From Paenibacillus albidus (GTDB taxonomy: Bacteria; Bacillota; Bacilli; Paenibacillales; Paenibacillaceae): 64,000 bases of DNA. The notes under the pieces were generated by a model, which saw only the letters and a program-made list of their open reading frames with translations, was not told where the DNA came from and did no database searches. Position numbers and translations under genes: made by a program. Shown here piece after piece: positions 1 to 7,373 of this stretch. Position 1 is the first letter of the stretch, and each line of letters opens with the position of its first letter. The stretch covers positions 62,001-126,000 of the forward strand of contig NZ_BMKR01000017.1 of the NCBI RefSeq assembly GCF_014644435.1. Reading direction: 5' to 3'.

Positions 1-608
1 ATTTGACGAGTGATACCGTGGGTGTCCTCCTCGGACAAATCGCGCATTTTCCACTCCAGATCATCGATCTCCACGATCGCTGCCGCCGCGCCTTTCTGCA
101 AAAAGGGAGTCAATATGCTGTGCAGATGCGGCTCAGCTGAATCCGGCGATCCCTCATCGAACCAGCGCAGCAGCAACTCCTTGTTCACCAAAGAAAGGGC
201 TTCACTGAAGGAGCGGTCCTGCTCCCTTTCCTGCTCCATTTTGGCGCAAAGTGTGCCCATCATTTCATATAAGTCCTTATCCTGAACGGGCTTCAGCAGA
301 TATCCGGAGGCATTGATCTCAATCGCCTCCTTGGCGTAACTGAAATCCTCATGGCCGCTGATGAACACAATTTTGGTCTTCGGGCTCAGCGCCTTCGCCT
401 TGCGTGCAAATTCAGTCCCGGTCATGATCGGCATCCGGATGTCGGATAAAATAATATCAACCTGTGTTTCCTCCATAATTTTGAGCGCACCAAAGCCACT
501 GCTCGCCGTGCCCACTACATTAATATTTAGTCCGCTGGCCAGCATTCTTCGGCGCATCCACTCCAGGTCAACTGCTTCATCGTCTACCAGCAATAAGTTA
601 ATACTCAT
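1..608 (-). CDS. YesN-type response regulator, C-terminus cut by window edge
   Basis: The visible 202 residues form a receiver domain of a response regulator, read on the minus strand from an ATG at 606-608. The acidic pocket (LLVDDEA near residue 10), the phospho-acceptor region SDIRMP near residue 55 and the switch lysine in GYLLKPV near residue 105 are all present. After about residue 125 a linker follows that is typical of YesN-like proteins, whose AraC-type DNA-binding domain would lie beyond the window. The histidine kinase gene ends 38 bp upstream, so the two form an operon and very probably a signalling pair. The likely target is the sugar-utilisation genes around it, including the GH2 gene upstream. 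The assignment as a response regulator is firm; the AraC output domain is inferred from the family. Confidence 0.88.
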   Translation of the reverse strand, partial: MSINLLLVDDEAVDLEWMRRRMLASGLNINVVGTASSGFGALKIMEETQVDIILSDIRMPIMTGTEFARKAKALSPKTKIVFISGHEDFSYAKEAIEINASGYLLKPVQDKDLYEMMGTLCAKMEQEREQDRSFSEALSLVNKELLLRWFDEGSPDSAEPHLHSILTPFLQKGAAAAIVEIDDLEWKMRDLSEEDTHGITRQ

Positions 609-646
609 AATAGTAATGTTCCTCCTGTGTTCGTGCGGGTTGCAGA

Positions 647-2386
647 TTACGGGGCAAACCCTTCATCCTTTTCTTCGTTGTCCTTAATCCCGGCGGGAAG
701 CAGAAGTTGTACGGTTGTGCCTGCCCCAAAAATGCTCGCAATGGTCACTCCGTAGTCGCCCCCGTATCTGAGCTTGATCCGCTCGTTCACGTTCTTAACC
801 CCGTAGCCGCCGGCCTGGCTCGGTCCTTGCATCATTCGTGTAATCTCCTCAGGACGCATTCCAATTCCGTTGTCGATGACTTTCAGCTCAATATTGCCGC
901 CTACCCGCTTGCCGGTGAGACGGATGGCAATCGTCTCACCAAACCATGCATGCTTGAAAACATTTTCCACAAAAGGCTGAAGGACCAGCTTGATGACCTG
1001 CATGTGCAGAATTTCCTTGTCTACATCCACATATACCGTGAACGCATCCGCATATTTGACCCGCTGGATTTCAAGGTACGTGGCGACCTGCTCCAGTTCC
1101 TTCTCCAGTTCAATGTAGACATTGCCCTGATTCAGGGTCAACCGGTAGAAGCGCGCGAGTCCCTGCACCATGTCGGTGACCTTCTCAATCTCCCCGAGAT
1201 TGGCCAGGCTGCTTATCGTTGAAAGTGTATTATACAGGAAATGCGGATTAATCTGCGCCTGCAGCGCTTCCAGCTCCGCCTGCTTCTTTTGGATGCCCTG
1301 CACATACACGCTGTTGATCAGTTCCTGAATATTGGTTGCCATCACATTGAACGAATCCGCAATCTGCACGAATTCATCATTCCCGGAGAAGCGGATACGC
1401 TTCTGGAAGTTCCCTTCCTGGAAGGAACGCACCAGCCCCACGATCCGGCTCATCTTGCGTCCGGACAGCCGCGCCACCACATATCCGATCACCGTCATCA
1501 CCAGAAAGCTCAGTGCACATACCGCAAAAATCACACGGCGCAGCCTGCCGGCATCCTTCGTCAGATACGTATAGGGAACCAGAGATTCGATGACGAAGCT
1601 GCTCCCGGGAATCTTTTCATGCAGACTGAGAAAATCCCTGCCTGCATCATCATCATTCACCATGCCGCGCTGGAACAGAATATCGCCGGTAGTCTCTTCG
1701 ACAAGCCGGAGCGTAATCCCCTCTTCGAGAGGGAAGGTGTCAAAGCCGCCAAACAGATCCTCAAGGGTTACGGTAATACGGACATAGCCGATCACGGTTT
1801 TGTAATCGCTGAAGTTGACCAGTCTGCGGACATGCGAAATGTTGTCCAGCTTCTGGTCCGTGTCAATCTGCAGCCAGAGGTTGTCCCGTTTCGAATCCTT
1901 GAGAGACTGATACCATTCGCTGCCCGTGATATCCGTAAGCGGCAGAATGTAATAATCACTGTCATGAATCGGCTCATTCAGATTGTCACCGGATACAATG
2001 TTAAGGTCACTGTTAGGCGTATAGAGCATGAAGCGGATCTTGTTCCCGAACAGCTGCAGCGGCGCGGTAATCTGGGGAACGATCTCATCCAGCATGACCA
2101 GATAAATTTCAAACGGCGTCCCCTTCAGCTCAAGGGCGCGCTGAAAGGGCTGGCTGCTAAACAGATTATCCGACATCCGCTGAATTTCATCCATTTGGTA
2201 GCGGATATTGTTCCTGGCCTGCTCCATTCCCGTCCGGATGTTCGACTCCGCCATCTCTGTCCGCGAATCGGTCAGCATGGAATAGGAGATATAGCCGATA
2301 ATTACATCGGTCAGGAGCACCAGCAGCAGATAGGGAATCATCATTTTGTAGGTGAAAGGCATATATTTCTTCAGCTTGGGCATCAC
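647..2386 (-). CDS. YesM-family sensor histidine kinase
   Basis: A membrane histidine kinase of 579 residues. A transmembrane segment at about residues 14-36 and a second at about 290-315 flank an extracellular sensor region. A HAMP domain follows, then the YesM-type His_kinase domain with the phospho-acceptor motif NPHFLYNTL near residue 383, and an HATPase domain with DNGIGM and GYGVKNVNERI. These kinases usually sense extracellular sugars or sugar-loaded binding proteins. The start is taken as GTG because AGGA lies about 10 nt upstream; an ATG immediately follows as the second codon. The gene sits between the GH2 gene (113 bp upstream) and its partner response regulator (38 bp downstream), all on the minus strand. 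Confidence 0.92.
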   Translation of the reverse strand: MMPKLKKYMPFTYKMMIPYLLLVLLTDVIIGYISYSMLTDSRTEMAESNIRTGMEQARNNIRYQMDEIQRMSDNLFSSQPFQRALELKGTPFEIYLVMLDEIVPQITAPLQLFGNKIRFMLYTPNSDLNIVSGDNLNEPIHDSDYYILPLTDITGSEWYQSLKDSKRDNLWLQIDTDQKLDNISHVRRLVNFSDYKTVIGYVRITVTLEDLFGGFDTFPLEEGITLRLVEETTGDILFQRGMVNDDDAGRDFLSLHEKIPGSSFVIESLVPYTYLTKDAGRLRRVIFAVCALSFLVMTVIGYVVARLSGRKMSRIVGLVRSFQEGNFQKRIRFSGNDEFVQIADSFNVMATNIQELINSVYVQGIQKKQAELEALQAQINPHFLYNTLSTISSLANLGEIEKVTDMVQGLARFYRLTLNQGNVYIELEKELEQVATYLEIQRVKYADAFTVYVDVDKEILHMQVIKLVLQPFVENVFKHAWFGETIAIRLTGKRVGGNIELKVIDNGIGMRPEEITRMMQGPSQAGGYGVKNVNERIKLRYGGDYGVTIASIFGAGTTVQLLLPAGIKDNEEKDEGFAP

Positions 2387-2467
2387 TTGCAGAACATCCT
2401 TCTGTATGGATTTAGGTATGTCTATATTAACGTCCCCTTGCCGAGAAATAAATAGTCAGCGACAAAA

Positions 2468-2491
2468 GAGGCGTCCAGACACCCTCTGGGC
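2468..2491 (-). terminator. Weak hairpin between GH2 and kinase genes
   Basis: On the minus strand AGAGG-GTGTC and GACG-CCTCT form an imperfect stem followed by TTTTG. It may reduce read-through from the GH2 gene into the two-component genes. The stem is short and the T-run poor, so this is a weak call. Confidence 0.35.
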
Positions 2492-2499
2492 CCTTTTCG

Positions 2500-4878
2500 C
2501 TATATTGAAGGCTTAGAGATCTGCAGTACCACCTCTGCCGATGCAAGTCCAGTCGAAACTGCCCGCACTGTAACCGGCCCCGCTTCGGCCGAAGCCTGGA
2601 CAAGCGCCAGGCACCAGCCGTTAAAAGCTCTGCGCACCGTAGCCTTGTCCGGCTCATGGCTGCTGGGATTGCCATTGCCTACGCCGAGGAGAATTCCGGC
2701 ACCTTCCACTTCGAACCGGACTTCATTATCTGCCGTTGGCACGATATTCCCCTGCCCGTCCACGACAGCCACGCGGACAGGCACCGTGTCCGCACCATCC
2801 GCCACTGCGCGTGAACGATCGGGGTACAACCGGATCCCGGCGGCCTGGCCTGCGGTGACCGCCACTTTGCGGGTAACGGGCTTCCCGCCGATTTTGCCGA
2901 CTGCTATCAGCTCTCCAGGCTCATATCCAACGTCCCAGGACAGATGTGCCGTCCGGTTCACCTGCTGTTCGCCAAGGCTTCTGCCATTCAGGATCAGCTC
3001 GACCGTCTCCGTATTGGAGAATACGCGGACTTCAATCACCCGGCCTTCGGCGCCGTTCCACGTCCAGTGCGGGAATAGATGCACCATCGGTTCATCGGTC
3101 CATACAGCCTGCATGTAATAGTAGCTGTCCTTTGGAAAACCGCAGGTATCCATGATTCCAAAATGCGAGTTGATGCATGGCCACCGATACGGAGTCGGCT
3201 CTCCCCGGTAATCGAATCCTGTCCACAGGAACACTCCGGTCAGAAAGCGGTTCTGGGCCACATCGCTCCACGCTCTCTCCGGGCTGCATCCCCATGAAGG
3301 AACATTCGTACCGTATTCCGAACAGTAGCCCCGTACCGGATCATCCTCATAGATACCACGGGTCGTCGTATAGCTGGCCGATTCGCTGCCAATCATCACC
3401 CGTTCCGGGTACTGCTCATGATCCCTGATATCCAGGTTGTTGCGCTGCCCGTAGTTATAGCCTACAATATCCACCACCTCGCTGTAGCCGCCCTCGTTCC
3501 AGCCATGATTCAGGGCGGCGGAGACTGGCCGGGTGGGATCTATCTTCCGGGTGGTGTCTGCCAATGTCTTGAGAATCCGCGCCCCCATCACGGTCCCTTC
3601 AAGCACCTCTTCATTCTCCAGATTCCAGATGATGACACTGGGATGGTTGCGGTCCCGGTAGAGCATCCGTTTCAGTTGGGACAGGCCATTCGGACTGCTG
3701 TCGAGCTTGCGGTTCTCATCCATCACCAGCATGCCGATCCGGTCGCAAGCCGCCAGCAGTTCCGGGGTCGGCGGATGGTGGGCGCTGCGGTAGGCGTTGG
3801 AACCCATCTCCTGCAGCAGCTTCAGCTTATATTCGATCAGACTGTCCGGCAGGGCTACACCGACACCGGCGAAATCCTGATGATTGCACGTCCCTTTGAT
3901 GAGAAGGGGTTCTCCATTCAGGAAAAAACCTTCATTCGCATCAAAACGGATGGTGCGGATGCCAAATACCGTCTCATACCGGTCCACCGTCTCCCCATCC
4001 AGCTTCACCAAAGACACCGCCCGGTACAAGTAAGGGGTATCTGTAGACCAAAGCTTAGGTTGTTCCACGACAATCTGCTGCTCCTGCTTCCGTTCCCCAT
4101 AACTCCCGGCAAAAATCCGGTCCACTGCGCTGCCCACGGCCTGTCCGTCCGCATCATAAATTTCCGTCACAAGTTCCAGCGTTTCGCTCTGTGTCCCTTC
4201 ATTGCAAAGGATGGTTCTGACATTCACCACGGCCTGTTCCCGGCTCACTTCCGGAGTCGTGATAACGGTGCCGAATTCGCCTACATGCAGGAGATGGGTC
4301 TGTTCAAGCCATACATGGCGGTAGATGCCGCAGCCTTCGTACCACCAGCCTTCAGGTTCAGTCGCGTCCACCTTGACCAGTATGACGTTTTTGCCCTCAT
4401 CCCCGTAACGCAGCACATCCGACAGATCATAACTGAACCCGATGTACCCGCCCCGGTGCTCCCCGATCAAATGACCGTTCACCCACACTGTGCTGACGCC
4501 CGACACACCATCAAAACGGATGTTCCATTTGCGCCCCAGGCCTTCGGCCGGAATTTCAAAGGTCTTGCGGTAAAAACCTGTGCCTCCGGGTAAATACCCA
4601 TGACTGCCATCCCTCGACCCCAGCAGGTCATCATGCACATATTGCTGCTCGATACACCAGTCATGCGGCAGCCCAACGCTTGCCCACTCGAGCTGCTGAT
4701 GTTCCATGCCTTTATCATTAAAAGCAATATCCAGCCACTCGCCCTCCTGAAGAGAGCCGCAGTCTGTAATGCCGCCGGTCATGCCCCCCTTGACGGCATA
4801 GGGGATACTGATGTCCCCTTTGTAGAAATGCCAATCCTGATCAAATAAACGCTGTTCCCTTGCCGGCTGCTGCTTCAT
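2500..4878 (-). CDS. Glycoside hydrolase family 2 protein (beta-galactosidase type)
   Basis: A 792-residue GH2 enzyme with no signal peptide, so it should act on imported oligosaccharides in the cytoplasm. The N-terminal sugar-binding jelly roll (residues about 10-190, with WYEGCGIYRHVWL) is followed by an Ig-like domain and the TIM barrel. The acid/base glutamate is probably in WNLENEE near residue 417, and the likely nucleophile is in IGSESAS near residue 495. The C-terminal 200 residues look like the DUF4982 and Ig-like domains common in Bacteroides- and Paenibacillus-type GH2 beta-galactosidases. Exact sugar specificity (galactoside, glucuronide or other) cannot be read from sequence. It is divergent from the AraC gene at 4992 and upstream of a kinase/regulator pair. 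Confidence 0.88.
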   Translation of the reverse strand: MKQQPAREQRLFDQDWHFYKGDISIPYAVKGGMTGGITDCGSLQEGEWLDIAFNDKGMEHQQLEWASVGLPHDWCIEQQYVHDDLLGSRDGSHGYLPGGTGFYRKTFEIPAEGLGRKWNIRFDGVSGVSTVWVNGHLIGEHRGGYIGFSYDLSDVLRYGDEGKNVILVKVDATEPEGWWYEGCGIYRHVWLEQTHLLHVGEFGTVITTPEVSREQAVVNVRTILCNEGTQSETLELVTEIYDADGQAVGSAVDRIFAGSYGERKQEQQIVVEQPKLWSTDTPYLYRAVSLVKLDGETVDRYETVFGIRTIRFDANEGFFLNGEPLLIKGTCNHQDFAGVGVALPDSLIEYKLKLLQEMGSNAYRSAHHPPTPELLAACDRIGMLVMDENRKLDSSPNGLSQLKRMLYRDRNHPSVIIWNLENEEVLEGTVMGARILKTLADTTRKIDPTRPVSAALNHGWNEGGYSEVVDIVGYNYGQRNNLDIRDHEQYPERVMIGSESASYTTTRGIYEDDPVRGYCSEYGTNVPSWGCSPERAWSDVAQNRFLTGVFLWTGFDYRGEPTPYRWPCINSHFGIMDTCGFPKDSYYYMQAVWTDEPMVHLFPHWTWNGAEGRVIEVRVFSNTETVELILNGRSLGEQQVNRTAHLSWDVGYEPGELIAVGKIGGKPVTRKVAVTAGQAAGIRLYPDRSRAVADGADTVPVRVAVVDGQGNIVPTADNEVRFEVEGAGILLGVGNGNPSSHEPDKATVRRAFNGWCLALVQASAEAGPVTVRAVSTGLASAEVVLQISKPSI

Positions 4879-4939
4879 ATGTAACCACCCCTATACTGGA
4901 CTATATTCATATTCTAGAATAAGATGTGCCCATAGAGTT

Positions 4940-4968
4940 AGCACAATGCTAGGATAGAACAGCACAAT
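4940..4968. promoter_or_regulatory. Direct repeat AGCACAAT x2, 21 bp apart: predicted AraC operator
   Basis: AGCACAAT occurs at 4940-4947 and again at 4961-4968, a period of exactly 21 bp or two helical turns, which is the usual spacing of AraC-family half-sites. It lies in the 113-bp gap between the divergent GH2 and AraC genes. On the GH2 side a TAGAAT -10-like box lies about 23 nt beyond the proximal half-site, which places the operator next to the -35 position. Binding by the neighbouring AraC protein is inferred. Confidence 0.55.
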
Positions 4969-4991
4969 ATGAACACCAAGGGGGTACAGTC

Positions 4992-5846
4992 ATGTTGCTT
5001 CCATTTCGTCTATCCTCCTATCCGCAGAATGAGCGCCGGCCGCTGACCCTGTACAATATCGGCTGTCACGGCCAGCATCATGTCCTGCGGCCCTCCGGTT
5101 ATCTGGTGCCGCAATGCTTTGTCGTCTTTGAAGGGACCGGACGGGTCGATTTCAAGGACGGAAGCCATCTTCTCCTGGGAGCCAGGGATGCGCTGCTTCT
5201 GCCCAAGGGTCTGGCGCATGAGTATTATCCCTTATCCGACTCGCCTTGGCTGGTTGGATATATTGGGTTCAAGGGTACCGCAGCTGACGAAATTGTCAGC
5301 GGCTGCGGTTTGCCGCTCTGCACAGTGATCCGCCTGAAGGATACCCGATTATTGCGCATTCAACTGGAGGCGCTATGGGAAATGGCGGATCAGCCTGATC
5401 CGTTGCAGGCGGCCGTAACCTCCACCAAGCTGTATGAATTTATGCTTCAGCTGTCCGAACAAGCAGAGACCGCTGCTGCCACATCTGCGGTGCCGCATGG
5501 AACTCCAGCAGAGGAAGCGCTGCGCCAAGCGGCCGGATATATGCAGGAGCACTACTCCGAGCCTTTGCTCATGTCGAATATTGCCCATGCCGTCGGGTAC
5601 TCCGTTCAGCACTTCCAGCGCATATTCAGAGAGGCTTACGGGGTGACTCCACATGCCTATCTCCAGCGCATCCGCCTGCGGCAGGCCAGCCTGTGGCTGG
5701 AGGGGGAACCCGGCCTCTCGATCAAGGAAATCGCCGGACGATTGGGTCTGGAACCCAACTATTTCGTCCGCGCGTTCAAAAAAGCTTACGGTGTTGCGCC
5801 TGGCATCTACCGGGATCAAGTAACGGGAGCAGCCGACGATCGATGA
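4992..5846 (+). CDS. AraC-family transcriptional regulator with cupin-like sensor domain
   Basis: A 284-residue one-component regulator. Residues about 15-150 resemble the AraC_binding cupin fold that binds small sugars, and residues about 180-280 hold two helix-turn-helix motifs (NIAHAVGYSVQHFQRIFREA and EIAGRLGLEPNYFVRAFKK). It is divergent from the GH2 glycosidase gene and probably activates it through the 21-bp-spaced direct repeats in the shared intergenic region. Start ATG 4992 follows AAGGGGG. It is separate from the YesM/YesN pair on the other side of the GH2 gene, so that gene may answer to two regulators. Confidence 0.9.
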   Translation: MLLPFRLSSYPQNERRPLTLYNIGCHGQHHVLRPSGYLVPQCFVVFEGTGRVDFKDGSHLLLGARDALLLPKGLAHEYYPLSDSPWLVGYIGFKGTAADEIVSGCGLPLCTVIRLKDTRLLRIQLEALWEMADQPDPLQAAVTSTKLYEFMLQLSEQAETAAATSAVPHGTPAEEALRQAAGYMQEHYSEPLLMSNIAHAVGYSVQHFQRIFREAYGVTPHAYLQRIRLRQASLWLEGEPGLSIKEIAGRLGLEPNYFVRAFKKAYGVAPGIYRDQVTGAADDR

Positions 5847-5977
5847 AGTGGCTGTCGCTCATTTAGAATCATACTGGACCAAAGTCGGGGCATCGCACCC
5901 GACTGCGGATAGATGCTTAAGCTGGATTTCCCCATTATAATGAGGAAAGTAATGGCAGGAGAGGGGATTTATACAGT

Positions 5978-6604
5978 ATGAAGAAACAAAGTGCGTTACA
6001 AAGCTGGTCCATGCTCATGCTGGCTTTGCCTAAAGGTATCTTGACCTTTGTGATCGTAGTGACGGGTATCTGTGTTAGTTTGCCGCTCATCATAATATGG
6101 GTTGGCTTGCCTTTGCTGGCGCTGACACTTGCAGTCAGTCAACGGATGATGTCCAATGAAGAGGCCCAGGTGGAAGCATGGCTGGGTAATGGCGGAGAGG
6201 ATCAACCTCACCCGGATCATTCAGCAGCACTGCGCTGGAACGGATGGTCAGCGCTAATCTCCACGCTTGGGCAGGCGCGGACTCACCGGGCGATAATCTA
6301 CAGCTTGGCACAGCTTCCTATAGGGATTGCTTGTTTTACCATTGCAGTCGTGGTGCCGGTTACGGCTTTTGCCGTGATGTTAACGCCCTTGGCCTATAGG
6401 CTCAGCACCGAGCTCCCGTTGTCCTTTGATCTGTATAGCTATGATCCGGTACTTTCATTTCTGTTCACGGACCTGGATGCATCCGAACGGGCTTGGGCTG
6501 CCGGAGGCATCGGGCTGGTGCTGGTTCTGCTGGTGCCAAAGTTCCTGAAAGTAATGGGCCGCCTTTATTCCGCATGGGTTCAATCGATAGCATCACATAC
6601 ATAA
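5978..6604 (+). CDS. Sensor-domain membrane protein (PF13796-like)
   Basis: A 208-residue membrane protein with four hydrophobic segments, in two pairs at about residues 18-50 and 105-140, and a further segment near 175-195. The pattern LPKGILTFVIVV...IIWVGLPLLALTLA resembles the putative sensor domain found in front of histidine kinases in actinobacteria and firmicutes. Here it stands alone, with no kinase domain, and its role is unknown. A TATAAT box lies at 5936-5941. The ribosome site AGGAGAGGGG is about 11 nt from the ATG, longer than usual. A strong hairpin terminator follows at 6621. Confidence 0.65.
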   Translation: MKKQSALQSWSMLMLALPKGILTFVIVVTGICVSLPLIIIWVGLPLLALTLAVSQRMMSNEEAQVEAWLGNGGEDQPHPDHSAALRWNGWSALISTLGQARTHRAIIYSLAQLPIGIACFTIAVVVPVTAFAVMLTPLAYRLSTELPLSFDLYSYDPVLSFLFTDLDASERAWAAGGIGLVLVLLVPKFLKVMGRLYSAWVQSIASHT

Positions 6605-6620
6605 TGACACTTTCGTATCC

Positions 6621-6666
6621 ACGTCAAAAAACTACCCTCCGAAATGATGAGGGTAGTTTTTGACGT
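6621..6666. terminator. Bidirectional terminator between convergent genes
   Basis: A near-perfect 18-bp stem (left arm 6621-6639, right arm 6649-6666) with A-run and T-run on the two sides separates the convergent genes at 5978-6604 and 6689-6997, so it can serve both strands. Confidence 0.85.
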
Positions 6667-6688
6667 TCACTAGCTTAAGCTTAGAGGA

Positions 6689-6997
6689 TTACTCCTTGGG
6701 CTTATATTCCTGATTCGATGCGGCCAGCATCGCTTCCCAGTCGGCAAAGGAGGTTTCTCTTTGCACATGGCGGTCAAACAGTTCATCCGGGATATTCTGA
6801 ATATCCTCACGCGTCTTGGCCTGGAAATTCCCCTTCTCCAGAAACTCATCGAAACTGCCGAAGGCGGAATACTTGCGCATAAATGACTCGTTGAACAGCT
6901 TGTCCAGAGGTACGAAATTCGGATCCTCCGGGACCTCGTTTTGCCCCTGCAAATCCTTCAGCAAATCCTCAAATGACATCGGTTTTTGTTTTCTCAA
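6689..6997 (-). CDS. Small hypothetical protein, 102 aa
   Basis: An acidic soluble protein without a recognised domain. The frame is open upstream, but the best start is TTG at 6997, seven nt after TAGGAG; an ATG six codons further in (6979) is the alternative. The sequence is rich in Phe, Glu and Asp (MSFEDLLKDLQGQNEVPEDP at its start, DELFDRHVQRETSFADWEAM near the end) and is probably helical. I do not recognise the family. It is transcribed from a strong sigma-A-type promoter about 155 bp upstream and through a structured leader, which makes regulated expression likely. Confidence 0.7.
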   Translation of the reverse strand: MRKQKPMSFEDLLKDLQGQNEVPEDPNFVPLDKLFNESFMRKYSAFGSFDEFLEKGNFQAKTREDIQNIPDELFDRHVQRETSFADWEAMLAASNQEYKPKE

Positions 6998-7150
6998 ATT
7001 ACCACTCCTATAATTGTTGTGTGATTTACAAGAAGAAAAGACCGTCCTCAAGCAGGATACGGCCTATAACCCTGGCACATATTCTGAAAGCCGGTTACCC
7101 CGTACACACGGTCCCGTGCGCTCTCTTCGCATTGTACTTCTAAACTTGTT
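6998..7150 (-). ncRNA. Structured leader or small RNA upstream of the 102-aa gene, unidentified
   Basis: About 150 nt separate the predicted transcription start (near 7146) from the start codon. The RNA can fold with GACCGT near 7105 pairing to ACGGTC near 7040. It also carries a terminator-like hairpin (+ strand 7032-7062) whose 3' side runs into TCTTTTCTTCTTG only about 20 nt before the ribosome site. It matches no riboswitch, 6S or SRP RNA that I can recall. It could be a free small RNA, an attenuator, or an ordinary leader. Confidence 0.4.
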
Positions 7151-7152
7151 CT

Positions 7153-7181
7153 ATTATACCAAGGACGGGGCGAGTTGTTAA
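7153..7181 (-). promoter_or_regulatory. Strong sigma-A promoter for the structured leader and 102-aa gene
   Basis: On the minus strand TTAACA (7176-7181) and TATAAT (7153-7158) are separated by exactly 17 nt, one mismatch from consensus overall. Confidence 0.75.
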
Positions 7182-7335
7182 ATTTAATTTGTAACCGGAG
7201 GCCCATTTCGGCGCTGAACGGATTTCAGATGATTTCAGAGAGTGTCCCTTCAGCGGTAAAATCACTAATTCTTATCTGATTTTACCACAAATTAGTAAGG
7301 TATTCCTCAAACCGCTTCTATGTTAGCCTATATTA

Positions 7336-7349
7336 AGAAAACGTTTACA
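7336..7349. promoter_or_regulatory. Predicted CcpA cre site upstream of GH5 cellulase
   Basis: Read on the minus strand, TGTAAACGTTTTCT fits the degenerate catabolite responsive element WTGNAANCGNWNNCW. It lies 25 bp before the cellulase start codon, where CcpA binding would block transcription when preferred sugars are present. The match is seen; the regulation is inferred. Confidence 0.55.
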
Positions 7350-7373
7350 AAATTAAATCCAAAGGAGACCTCA

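Noticed and set aside
1241..2455. Long plus-strand frame of 404 codons opposite the histidine kinase
   Set aside because: It is the shadow of a well-supported kinase gene; the His/Gln/Arg-rich sequence is typical of an antisense frame in GC-rich DNA.
3418..4593. Plus-strand frame of 391 codons opposite the GH2 gene
   Set aside because: Antisense shadow of the GH2 coding sequence, with no ribosome site or domain.
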